64,000 bases of DNA from Fibrobacterota bacterium (lineage in GTDB: Bacteria > Fibrobacterota > Fibrobacteria > UBA11236), in the NCBI GenBank assembly GCA_947466585.1, contig CANIEU010000002.1:157197-221196 (forward strand), written 5' to 3'. The notes under the pieces were generated by a model, which saw nothing but the letters and a program-made list of their open reading frames with translations, was not told where the DNA came from and searched no databases. Below, piece by piece: positions 41,056 through 49,932 of the stretch (position 1 is its first letter; every line of letters starts with the position of its first letter). A program made the translations under genes and the position numbers.

Positions 41056-43779
41056 TTAGCCGAAAACTCGCGTCAACAATTGTTCGGCAGCGGCCAGCAC
41101 CGCCGCTTCTTTGTCGATCGCCTTGGAACCGGCTTGAGCGCGATCGGGGCGGCCGCCACCCTTGGCGTCGGCGATGGGGCCGAGTTCCTTGATGAGGTCG
41201 CCGGCCTTGATCTTGGCCTGCGCGGCCTTGCCGACCACGGCGAAGATCGATAGGGCGTCGCCGCTCACTGCGGTAAACACGCCGACTCCGGAAGGCAGCA
41301 GCGCAGCGGCCGCATCCAGAAAGGCATTCTGGGATTCTTTGTCGGCGGCATCGATTTTCGCGACAACAAGGGTGGCGTCTCCCGCGATGCGGGATTTTTC
41401 CGCCAGCAGAACTTTCGCTTGCTGCGTTGCCTTGAACAGTCGCAGCTCGGCGAGTTCTTTTTCCGCGCCTTTGAGGCGCGCCGCGAGCTCGGCGACCTTG
41501 ACCGGCTCGTCGCCGGGTTTGGCCTTGAGCGAGGAACCGATTTCAGCGAGGCGGTCGAAGCGGTCATTGACCAAGGACAACGCACCCGCTCCGGTGACGG
41601 CCTCGATACGGCGCACGCCGGAAGCGATCGAGCTTTCGGAGGTGATCTTGAACAATCCGATCTGACCGGTGGCGGTGGCATGCGTGCCGCCGCACAGTTC
41701 CATGCTGAACGGGTTTTTGTTTTGACCCGCGCTCGCATTACCCATCCTGATGACGCGGACACGGTCGCCGTACTTTTCGCCGAATAATGCCATGGCTCCC
41801 AAAGCCTTGGCCTCGTCGATTCCATGAACGGAATGCGAGATGTCGAGGTTCTTCAGGATCTGGGCATTCACGATGGTTTCGACGCGACGGATCTCATCGA
41901 GGCTCACACCGGAGTGGTGCGTGAAGTCGAAGCGCAGGCCTTCGGGCGCGACGCGCGAGCCCTGTTGCTGGACGTGGTCGCCGAGCACCTCGCGGAGCGC
42001 GGCGTGCAGCAAGTGGGTGGCGCTGTGGTTACGGACAGCGGCGGCGCGGGCTTCGGCATCGACCGAGCCTTTTGCCTGCTTGAGCGCGTCGGGAGTGAGC
42101 AGGCCACCCGCGAGCGCGCACTTGTGCACGACCATGTCGAACACCTTCACGGTGTCGAGCACGCGGAGAGTCACACCCTGTCCTTCGATCGTACCGATGT
42201 CGCCGACCTGTCCGCCGGCTTCGGCGTAGAAGGGGGTGCGCGCGGCTACGAGCAGCACGGTATCGCCCTCTTCGCGGTAGCGGAGCACGGGCATCTCGGC
42301 GGAGAGCGAATCATATCCCACGAATTCGGTATCGAGCCCTGGGGCGAGAATGGTCCAGCCTTCATCGCCGGCGATGGCGGCGGTGAACTTGGCCGCGCCG
42401 CGGGCGCGTTCGCGCTGTTCGTCCATGTGGGCGGCGTATCCGGCTTCGTCGATGGTGAGCCCTTGCTCTTCGGCGAGCAGTCGGGTCAGGTCGGTGGGGA
42501 ATCCGTAGGTATCGTACAACGTGAAGACTTCCACGCCGTCGATCTCCGTCTGCTTTTTGGCCTTGGCCTGTTCGGCGACTTTGGCGAAGCGGTCGAGACC
42601 GAGGTCGAGCGTTTTACCGAAACGTTCTTCTTCGGCGCGGATCACCTGTGCGATGTAGTCCTGTCGGGCCTTGAGCTCGGGATAGGCTCCGCCCATCAGA
42701 TCGGCGAGTGCGGGCACCAGACGGAAAAGGAAGGGATCCTTTTGCCCCAGTTCGCGGGCAAACTTGCTGGCACGGCGGAGAATGCGGCGGAGCACGTAGC
42801 CTCGGCCCTCGTTGCCCGGAGTGGCGCCGTCGGCGATGGCGAAGCTGAGCGCGCGGATGTGGTCGGCGATCACGCGGTGGGGCGTGCCGTCGACACCCTT
42901 GCCGTACGGCGTGGCCGAAAGTTCGGCGATTTTGTCGATGAGCGGGCGGAACACGTCGGTTTCGTAGTTGCTGCCGGAGCCTTGGATCACGCTGCAGGCG
43001 CGTTCGAAACCCATGCCGGTATCGACGTTCTTGTTCTTGAGCGGCTTGAGATCGCCTCCGGCGAGGCGCTCGAACTGCATGAACACGAGGTTCCAGATCT
43101 CGATGTAACGGGCGTTAGTGCCGTTCACGCCCAGAATCGGGTCGGCGAAGGTGGCCTCGCGCGTTTCGGGATCGCCTATATCGAAATGGATTTCGGAACA
43201 CGGGCCGCACGGGCCGACATCGCCCATTTCCCAGAAGTTTTCTTTGTCACCGAAACGCAAAATGCGATCGTGGGAGATATCAGTTTGGGTTTTCCAGATC
43301 TCCATCGCTTCGTCGTCGTTCTTGTAGACAGAGGCGAACAGGCGATCCTTGGGAAGTTTCCACACTTCGGTCAACAGCTCCCATGCCCAGCTGATGGCTT
43401 CCTGTTTGTAATAGTCACCGAAGGACCAATTCCCAAGCATCTCGAACAGGGTGTGATGATAGGTGTCGCGACCGACCTCATCCAAATCGTTGTGTTTGCC
43501 CGAAACGCGGATGCACTTCTGTGAGTTCGCCACGCGCTTCCAGCCTTCGCGGTTCTCCCCGAGTAGCGCCGACTTGAACTGGTTCATGCCGGCGTTGATG
43601 AAGAGCAGGGTCGGATCGTCGTGCGGGACCACGGGCGACGAAGGCACGTAGGTGTGACCCTTCGACTTGAAGAATTCGATGAAGCTGGCGCGGATCTGGT
43701 CCCCGGTCATAAAGGGAATGCTGAAGCCGGACGCGGTCGCCGAGGACGTTTTTTCAGGGGTAGAAGCAGGATTGGTCAT
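41056..43779 (-). CDS. alaS: Alanyl-tRNA synthetase
   Basis: A 907-residue enzyme that charges and edits tRNA-Ala. Catalytic domain (about 20-400) shows FFKSKGHTYVPSSPVVPHDDPT and FINAGMNQFK. The editing domain shows the HSATHLLHAAL zinc motif near 600 and CGGTHATATGQIG near 700. The C-terminal DHHA1 domain includes GGGRPDRAQAGS near 880. It begins with a Thr/Ser-rich stretch of about 20 residues. A shared leader with the GGGPS gene is likely. The long plus-strand frame at 41824-43524 is a shadow. Confidence 0.98.
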   Translation of the reverse strand: MTNPASTPEKTSSATASGFSIPFMTGDQIRASFIEFFKSKGHTYVPSSPVVPHDDPTLLFINAGMNQFKSALLGENREGWKRVANSQKCIRVSGKHNDLDEVGRDTYHHTLFEMLGNWSFGDYYKQEAISWAWELLTEVWKLPKDRLFASVYKNDDEAMEIWKTQTDISHDRILRFGDKENFWEMGDVGPCGPCSEIHFDIGDPETREATFADPILGVNGTNARYIEIWNLVFMQFERLAGGDLKPLKNKNVDTGMGFERACSVIQGSGSNYETDVFRPLIDKIAELSATPYGKGVDGTPHRVIADHIRALSFAIADGATPGNEGRGYVLRRILRRASKFARELGQKDPFLFRLVPALADLMGGAYPELKARQDYIAQVIRAEEERFGKTLDLGLDRFAKVAEQAKAKKQTEIDGVEVFTLYDTYGFPTDLTRLLAEEQGLTIDEAGYAAHMDEQRERARGAAKFTAAIAGDEGWTILAPGLDTEFVGYDSLSAEMPVLRYREEGDTVLLVAARTPFYAEAGGQVGDIGTIEGQGVTLRVLDTVKVFDMVVHKCALAGGLLTPDALKQAKGSVDAEARAAAVRNHSATHLLHAALREVLGDHVQQQGSRVAPEGLRFDFTHHSGVSLDEIRRVETIVNAQILKNLDISHSVHGIDEAKALGAMALFGEKYGDRVRVIRMGNASAGQNKNPFSMELCGGTHATATGQIGLFKITSESSIASGVRRIEAVTGAGALSLVNDRFDRLAEIGSSLKAKPGDEPVKVAELAARLKGAEKELAELRLFKATQQAKVLLAEKSRIAGDATLVVAKIDAADKESQNAFLDAAAALLPSGVGVFTAVSGDALSIFAVVGKAAQAKIKAGDLIKELGPIADAKGGGRPDRAQAGSKAIDKEAAVLAAAEQLLTRVFG

Positions 43780-43899
43780 AATAGGGGAGGGAATTTAGCC
43801 ATTAATAAGGCGTGTGCCGGGGTACCCTCGGCGGGGAAGAGGTAGATTAGCGTGGATTTTTACGGCACCTCGGATCAAAAACGGGACACAGAACCGGAC

Positions 43900-45864
43900 A
43901 TGAATCGCAACTCTTTTTTTCGCGGCGCAGCCTTTCCGGGCATTCTGGCGGCGTTTATTGCTTTTGCGGTTTATCTCGCCACGATGGCGCCCTCCGTCTC
44001 CTGGGAAGACGGCGGCGAAATCGCCACTTCACTCTACACTCTTGGCATCGTGCACCCGACCGGGTATCCGCTTTTCACATTACTGGGGTGGGCTTTTTCG
44101 CATTTGCCACTCGGCGGCCGGGTGATCTGGCAGTTGAATCTGCTGATGGCGATCCTGACCGCCCTCTCGGTGTTTTTCTTTTACCGCATCTTCCTGTTCT
44201 TGCTGATCGAGTCCCGCCGTAAGATTCGCGCCGTTTCCGCAGTCCCAGTATCCGCATCTGTCCGCAAGGGGAAGGGGCGGTCGGGTTCCGTCGCGAGCGT
44301 GACAGTCGTTACGGACGAGTTTTCCTGGCGCGACACTGTGGCCGCGGCCGGGGCGGCGCTGGCGCTGTCGTTCTCCCGTACTTTTTGGTCGGAGGCGCTC
44401 ACCGTTGAGGTGCACAGCTTCCAGTTGCTCTTGTTGTCGGGGGTGGTCTACCTGTTTTTACGCGCCGTGTCGGAACGCGCCGCCGCTTCCGGGGATCGGT
44501 TGTGGATGTTGTTCGCGCTCATCCTCGGGCTGAGTTTCAGCAATCACATGATGACGGTGCTGCTCGCACCGGCATTCCTCTACCTCTATTTTCAGGCGCA
44601 CGGGTTTCGGAGTTCCGCATTCCTTAAGATCAGCAAAGCGATTCCTGTCTTTCTCCTCGGTTTGAGTCCGTACCTCTACCTTCCCCTGCGCGGGGCGCAA
44701 AAGCCGTTCATGAACTGGGGAGACCCCACTACACCCGGGCGTTTTTTGGAGCATGTTTCCGGCCAGCAATACCGTTACCGGATGTTTTCCTCATGGGACG
44801 TGCCCGTTACGAAAGCGCAGGGATTTTTCCTGAATCTGCCGACCGAATTCGGATACGCTCCATTGATCCTGACGTGTATCGGCCTATGGGCCCTCTATCG
44901 GCAAAACCGCCGGTTGTGGATTTTTTGTGCCCTGCTTTTTTCGGGCTGCGTCCTCTACGGCATCAACTATGACTTCGATGATCCCAATTACTTTCTCATT
45001 GCTTATATCGCCGTGGCCGCACTAATGGTTTTTGGATTGCGCTCCGCGATGCAACGAACCGGCGGAGTGTTTCTCACCCTGCTCTTGGCTTTGGTGGTCC
45101 TGCTGTTTCCATTGGGGCTGAATTATTCCGAGGCGAACAAACAGGGCGATTATGCAGCCGAGGATTTCGCCCGCAACACCTTGAATGCGCTCGATTCCGG
45201 AACGGTTTTCCTTTCACAGGACGAAGTCTTTTTTCTTTTTCCGGCACACTATCTTCAATCCGTCGAAAAGTTTCGGACCGATGTCGTGGTACTGAATCAA
45301 CCTCTGCTGCAACATCCTTGGTATCTGCGGTCAATGCGGAAGGCCCATCCTGAAATTTTCGCTGCATCCGACCCGGAGATTGCGGCGTTCCTGCGTGCGG
45401 ATAGCTTGGTGGTGCATTATCATGGTCCCGATCCGGACCCCCGTTTAGAGGAATACCAGTCGGGTTTTTTCCGTGCCTTTCAGGAACTGATCGAAAGTTT
45501 GCTTTGGAAAAACTATCCCAAGCATCCGATCGCCGTTTCGCAAGGTACGGAGCTTTCACCCACCGCCAAGGCCGCACCGCAAGGGCTTGCTTTCCGCCTG
45601 TTCGCTCCGCAGGATTCCATTCCGGCGATGCCGCCGCCGCTTGACTTCGTGATCCGGCCCTTCGTCGGCGAGGACCGGCACCTCAAGGACGTGCAGTTAG
45701 AGTACTGCCGGGCTTACACAAATCAGGGTATCTACAGGGTAGTGTTTGTCGGCGATACCGTCGGCGGGATCCGGCTCTTGCAAAAGGCCGTGCAGCTCGA
45801 ACCCGGCTTCCCGGCGGCAGTTCAATGGCTCTTCCAATTACGGCAATTACAGCAATTACAGTGA
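43900..45864 (+). CDS. DUF2723 family membrane glycosyltransferase-like protein 1
   Basis: A 654-residue polytopic membrane protein of the DUF2723 (PF11028, TMEM260-like) family. About ten hydrophobic segments fill residues 10-430, then a soluble periplasmic-type domain. The first loop has APSVSWEDGGEIATSLYTLG with the acidic pair of GT-C enzymes, followed by HPTGYPLF. Other landmarks are SNHMMTVLLAPAFLYLYF and NYDFDDPNYFL. The human homolog is a protein O-mannosyltransferase; bacterial roles are unclear. ATG 43900 matches its paralogs; a GTG at 43852 is possible. The C-terminus QLRQLQQLQ is built from a 9-nt repeat. Confidence 0.85.
   Translation: MNRNSFFRGAAFPGILAAFIAFAVYLATMAPSVSWEDGGEIATSLYTLGIVHPTGYPLFTLLGWAFSHLPLGGRVIWQLNLLMAILTALSVFFFYRIFLFLLIESRRKIRAVSAVPVSASVRKGKGRSGSVASVTVVTDEFSWRDTVAAAGAALALSFSRTFWSEALTVEVHSFQLLLLSGVVYLFLRAVSERAAASGDRLWMLFALILGLSFSNHMMTVLLAPAFLYLYFQAHGFRSSAFLKISKAIPVFLLGLSPYLYLPLRGAQKPFMNWGDPTTPGRFLEHVSGQQYRYRMFSSWDVPVTKAQGFFLNLPTEFGYAPLILTCIGLWALYRQNRRLWIFCALLFSGCVLYGINYDFDDPNYFLIAYIAVAALMVFGLRSAMQRTGGVFLTLLLALVVLLFPLGLNYSEANKQGDYAAEDFARNTLNALDSGTVFLSQDEVFFLFPAHYLQSVEKFRTDVVVLNQPLLQHPWYLRSMRKAHPEIFAASDPEIAAFLRADSLVVHYHGPDPDPRLEEYQSGFFRAFQELIESLLWKNYPKHPIAVSQGTELSPTAKAAPQGLAFRLFAPQDSIPAMPPPLDFVIRPFVGEDRHLKDVQLEYCRAYTNQGIYRVVFVGDTVGGIRLLQKAVQLEPGFPAAVQWLFQLRQLQQLQ
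45835..45861 (+). repeat. In-frame nonamer array at the end of DUF2723 gene 1
   Basis: CAATTACGG, CAATTACAG, CAATTACAG encode QLR-QLQ-QLQ directly before the TGA stop at 45862-45864. Confidence 0.85.
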
Positions 45865-45874
45865 TACTGATTCC

Positions 45875-47914
45875 ATGAACTCAACCCAACCTTCGGGTTC
45901 GCCGCTTCGCCGCCTTATCGGGAACCCGGCGGCGAAAACCAACATTCTCGGCGCAGTATTGGCGCTCGCCGCCTTCTGTGTGTACCTCGCCACGCTGGCG
46001 CCTTCCATTGGTTGGGAGGAGGACGGCGGTGAACTCGCCGCTTCGTTTGCGATGCTCGGCATCACGCATCCGACGGGATATCCGCTTTTCACCATGCTGG
46101 CTTGGGGTTTCACGCATCTTCCGCTTGGCGGCCGGGAGATCTGGAAACTCAACCTGCTGGTAGCCGTCCTCTGCGCGGTGGCGGTATTCTTGTTCTTCCG
46201 CCTCTTCGTTTTATTGCTTTCCGGAAAGTACGTGGCGCTTTTCCCGGTAAACACTTCAGGCACGGCGGGGAAGTCCTCGAAGAGCACTGGTTCGTTAAAC
46301 CAAAAATCGGGTGGCAAGGGTAAAACCTCGATCACGACTCTCCCCAGTCCCGAGGAATCGATCCGGGTTTCAGATGCGGATGCAAGGACAAACCTCTGGG
46401 CTGCGGCTATCGCGGTGTTGTGCCTCGCGTTTTCGGCAACATTCTGGTCCGAAGCGCTCTCGATCGAAGTGTACGCACTCCACCTGGTTTTTTTTGCAGG
46501 TGTGACCCTCTCCTTTTTGGGTGCTCTGGTCGTCGACGCCCGAACTCCCGGTAAGCGCGCCGACCGGCTCTGGCTGGTATTCGCCCTGTTGCTCGGCCTT
46601 TCCTTCTCGCATCACATGATGACGGTGCTCTGCCTGCCGGCGTTCATCTACCTCTACTTCAGCCATTACGGGTTCACCGCGCACGCCTGGAAGAAAATCG
46701 CCCGCGGTCTCCCCGTGTTTTTCGCGGGCCTCGCCGCATACGTTTACCTCCCTTTGCGCTCCGCGCAGGGCCCGGTGATGAGTTGGGGAGACATCGACAG
46801 CTTTTCGCGTTTTTGGTTCCACGTTTCCGCTGGGCAGTACCGCTACAAGATGTTCGCCTCGCTCGATTCCGCCGAAAGCAAGTTCAGGGGATTCGTGACG
46901 GGTCTGCCGGCCCAGTTTGGCTATGTGCCGCTACTTCTTGCCGCCGTCGGATTGTGGGCCTTGTACCGGAGATCGCGGCGTTTGTTGGCGTTTTCCGTCA
47001 TCCTGCTACTGACGAGCCTGTTTTTTTCCTTCAACTACGGTTTCGATGACCCGAATTTTTACCTGAATGCCTACGTGGCCGTCGGCTTGTGGATCGCCTT
47101 CGGAGTGCACGCTTTGATCACTTTGGGTTCGCAGCGTCGCATCAGGTTGGCCACGTGTACTTTCTGCCTCCTTTGCGTCGGCTTTCCGCTGGGGTTGAAT
47201 TACCGCGCCGTCGATCAAAGCGGAAATTATGCGGTCGAAGAATACACGCGAAATATGTTGAGGTCTCTGGAACCGGGTGCCGTGGTGCTGACCAGCCAGT
47301 ACATCTATTTCAGCGCGCCGGCATATTACCTGCAGTTGGTTGAGCGCGTACGGCCCGATGTTCTCATTCTCGACACGCAACTCCTGAAATTCCCGTGGTA
47401 CTACGCCCAACTCGGACGCAGATTTCCGGCCTTGACCGCCGCTTCGCGCCCAGACATCGACGCTTTTCTGGAGTCCAATGCACGTTATGAACGCGAAGCG
47501 GTGCTCGACTCGGCGGGCTTCGTCCTCTATAACATCGTTTCCTATAGCAATGTGATCCGAAGTTTTTTGGAACACAACCTCGGGGACCGTCCGGTTTATG
47601 TCACCACCGAATTGACGCTGAATCCCGAATGGGGTTTCCGCAAGATTCCCTCCGGTTTGGTTTTCCGCATTTACCGAGGCGAGCCGCCCCCGCCGCGGGC
47701 GCCCCTCGAATTCGAATTTCATCCGTTGCCTTCAAATTATGCTGGCGCTGAAATATTGACGGGATATTATGCAGCGGGATATTTTAACCAAGGCCTTTTC
47801 TATGGGCTCGAGTTGCGCGACACGCTGGCCGGTGTCACGCTGTTGCGCAAGGCGGTTGAGGTGCGGCCCAGCTTCGAACGGGCTCGGCAATGGCTATCCG
47901 CCTTGGAAAGATGA
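45875..47914 (+). CDS. DUF2723 family membrane glycosyltransferase-like protein 2
   Basis: A 679-residue paralog of the preceding gene. It keeps APSIGWEEDGGELAASFAMLG in the first loop, HPTGYPLFTMLAWGF, SHHMMTVLCLPAFIYLYF, YLPLRSAQGPVMSWGD and the NYGFDDPNFYL motif. An insertion of about 50 residues rich in Ser/Gly/Lys lies between the second and third membrane segments (about 120-170). The first membrane helix follows a 30-residue N-terminal tail. ATG 45875 is preferred over the open frame from 45746, which overlaps gene 1. The start is 10 nt after gene 1's stop. Confidence 0.85.
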   Translation: MNSTQPSGSPLRRLIGNPAAKTNILGAVLALAAFCVYLATLAPSIGWEEDGGELAASFAMLGITHPTGYPLFTMLAWGFTHLPLGGREIWKLNLLVAVLCAVAVFLFFRLFVLLLSGKYVALFPVNTSGTAGKSSKSTGSLNQKSGGKGKTSITTLPSPEESIRVSDADARTNLWAAAIAVLCLAFSATFWSEALSIEVYALHLVFFAGVTLSFLGALVVDARTPGKRADRLWLVFALLLGLSFSHHMMTVLCLPAFIYLYFSHYGFTAHAWKKIARGLPVFFAGLAAYVYLPLRSAQGPVMSWGDIDSFSRFWFHVSAGQYRYKMFASLDSAESKFRGFVTGLPAQFGYVPLLLAAVGLWALYRRSRRLLAFSVILLLTSLFFSFNYGFDDPNFYLNAYVAVGLWIAFGVHALITLGSQRRIRLATCTFCLLCVGFPLGLNYRAVDQSGNYAVEEYTRNMLRSLEPGAVVLTSQYIYFSAPAYYLQLVERVRPDVLILDTQLLKFPWYYAQLGRRFPALTAASRPDIDAFLESNARYEREAVLDSAGFVLYNIVSYSNVIRSFLEHNLGDRPVYVTTELTLNPEWGFRKIPSGLVFRIYRGEPPPPRAPLEFEFHPLPSNYAGAEILTGYYAAGYFNQGLFYGLELRDTLAGVTLLRKAVEVRPSFERARQWLSALER

Positions 47915-47945
47915 TGGACTGGATGCGCGTGAGGATCAGTAAGCC

Positions 47946-49838
47946 ATGAAAAAGTTTTTTAGAAACGACGCTCTTGTCGGAATGCTGGTTGCCTGCGCGG
48001 CGTTCGGCCTGTACCTCTCCACGATGGCGCCGTCGCTCGGATTCATCGATTCGGGAGAGCTCGCCACAGTGGCCGCCACCTTCGGCATCGCCCATCCCAC
48101 CGGATATCCGCTTTTCACCTTGGTGGCGGGCGCCTTCGCCAAACTTCCGCTTGGGCCGACGGTAATCTGGCGGCTGAACTTTTTTGCCGCGCTGTGTTGC
48201 GCCGTCTCGGTTTATTTCTTCTTTCGCGTGTTTTTGCTTCTGTTGCGGTGGCCTCGCCTTGAGCGAAACTCCAAGCGTTTCCAAGGAGTTGAGGTCGAGG
48301 ATTTGTCCCGGGCGGCGGCTGCGTTCGGTGCGCTCACGCTGGCGTTCTCCCGGACTTTCTGGGAACAGTCCACCAATATCGAAGTCTATTCCCTCCACCT
48401 ACTGATGGTGTCGCTGGTGCTGTTCTTTTTCCTGGGCGCATTGCAAGGCATCCGGCGCGATTGGTTCCTTTTCGCCTTCTGTCTCGGCCTTTCCTTCGCC
48501 AACCACATGACGACGGTGTTGTTGCTTCCGGGGTTGGCATTCCTGTTTTTCTTAACGCGCGGTTTCGATGCTCCGGGATGGAAGCGCTCCGGAAAAGAAA
48601 TCTTGCAAGGTCTCCCGGTGTTTCTCGCGGGACTCTCCCTTTATTTGTGGTTGCCGCTCCGTGCCGCAACGGGACCCGCACTGAACTGGGGGAATCCGGT
48701 TACCTGGGGCAACTTCCTGCGTCATGCCACCGGTCAGCAGTACAGTGTCTGGATGTTCGTGTCTTTCGATAGCGCTTTGGGTGAGTTGAAAAACTTTCTC
48801 GCCGAATTTCCCGGAATCTTCGGGTGGATCGCACTTCTCCCCATGGCAGTCGGCCTTATCCTCCTGATGCGCAAGGCGCCACGAATGTTCGGATTTACCG
48901 CGCTGCTCTTTTTGGGCTGTGTGGTTTATGCGATCAATTACACCATCGATGACATTTCCAATTATTTCCTGCTCGCCCACGTGGCCGCCGCCATTTGGGT
49001 CGCGGTAGGTCTTTATGCCATCGCCACACGGTTTCAAACGCGGACGACCCGGACCGCGGTTTTGGCCGTCGCAGGTTTGGCTTGTGCGGCTTCGCCGCTC
49101 CTGATTCATTACCGCGAAGTAGACGAGAGCCGCACTTACATCGTGGAAGATTATGCGCGCAATTTGCTTGCTTCAATGGAGCCGGGCGCGACCATTCTGA
49201 CCTACCAGTGGGACAATTTCGTTTCGGCGGCCTATTATCTGCAGATGGTAGAGGGGTTTCGCACCGACGTGACCGTTCTGGACCGTCAATTGTTGCAGCG
49301 CCGATGGTACATCAATCAACTGGAACGCAATCATCCCGAGGTAATCGCCGCCTCGCGCGCGGAGGTCGACGCCTTTATGAGCGCCGCCCGTCCCTTCGAG
49401 GCGGGAGAAGCCTACGACGGACTGGCCCTCCAAGCCATCTTCGAAAAAATGGTGATCTCGATGCGCACCCATGCCGCCGAACGCGGGCCGGTTTATTTCA
49501 CACCGGAAATCGAAAAGGAATACCTGTCCGGAGTTCTCGCAGTGCCGTCGGGTCTGGCGTTCCGGGTGATTACCGACAGTGCGCACGCGCCTGTCATTCC
49601 ACAGCAGGAATTTTTTCTCCGCCCCATCCTCAAGACGGGACGCTTGGCCGATGCGGTGCGGACATCGTATGCGGCTGCTTACGTGAACCAGGCGTATCAG
49701 CAAGCGATCCACGGCAATCTGGCCGCGATGGAGCCCTTGGTCCTCAAGGCGCTCGTCATGATGCCGGGGTATCCGCCTGCGGTGGATCTGCTGCAGCGCC
49801 TGCAGAGTCTGCAGCCGACAGGGGATTCCGGACGGTAG
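47946..49838 (+). CDS. DUF2723 family membrane glycosyltransferase-like protein 3
   Basis: A 630-residue third paralog. Landmarks are APSLGFIDSGELATVAATFG (acidic D/E in the first loop), HPTGYPLFTLVAGAFAKLPLG, ANHMTTVLLLPGLAFLFF, LPLRAATGPALNWGNP and IDDISNYFLLAHVAAA. The soluble C-terminal region (about 410-630) contains NFVSAAYYLQMVEGFRTDVTVLD, a block conserved in all three paralogs. It is 31 nt downstream of gene 2. The stop (TAG 49836-49838) lies in a heptamer-type word. Confidence 0.85.
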   Translation: MKKFFRNDALVGMLVACAAFGLYLSTMAPSLGFIDSGELATVAATFGIAHPTGYPLFTLVAGAFAKLPLGPTVIWRLNFFAALCCAVSVYFFFRVFLLLLRWPRLERNSKRFQGVEVEDLSRAAAAFGALTLAFSRTFWEQSTNIEVYSLHLLMVSLVLFFFLGALQGIRRDWFLFAFCLGLSFANHMTTVLLLPGLAFLFFLTRGFDAPGWKRSGKEILQGLPVFLAGLSLYLWLPLRAATGPALNWGNPVTWGNFLRHATGQQYSVWMFVSFDSALGELKNFLAEFPGIFGWIALLPMAVGLILLMRKAPRMFGFTALLFLGCVVYAINYTIDDISNYFLLAHVAAAIWVAVGLYAIATRFQTRTTRTAVLAVAGLACAASPLLIHYREVDESRTYIVEDYARNLLASMEPGATILTYQWDNFVSAAYYLQMVEGFRTDVTVLDRQLLQRRWYINQLERNHPEVIAASRAEVDAFMSAARPFEAGEAYDGLALQAIFEKMVISMRTHAAERGPVYFTPEIEKEYLSGVLAVPSGLAFRVITDSAHAPVIPQQEFFLRPILKTGRLADAVRTSYAAAYVNQAYQQAIHGNLAAMEPLVLKALVMMPGYPPAVDLLQRLQSLQPTGDSGR

Positions 49839-49921
49839 GAGCGACAACCCAGTCACCGGCCGCCATTCCCCGACTGCCTCCTACTACCGACTACCGACCA
49901 CCGTCTACCCTCTACCGTCTA
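49831..49921. repeat. Heptamer array between DUF2723 gene 3 and dnaG
   Basis: Six consecutive heptamers at 49880-49921: CCTACTA, CCGACTA, CCGACCA, CCGTCTA, CCCTCTA, CCGTCTA. A short partner arm GACGGTAGGA at 49831-49840 contains the stop codon of the upstream gene. Words match the rseP-purD array. Confidence 0.85.
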
Positions 49922-49932
49922 TCTTTCCCCCC

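Noticed and set aside
41824..43524. 566-codon plus-strand frame opposite alaS
   Set aside because: Antisense shadow; alaS has complete catalytic and editing motifs on the minus strand and this translation shows only biased composition.
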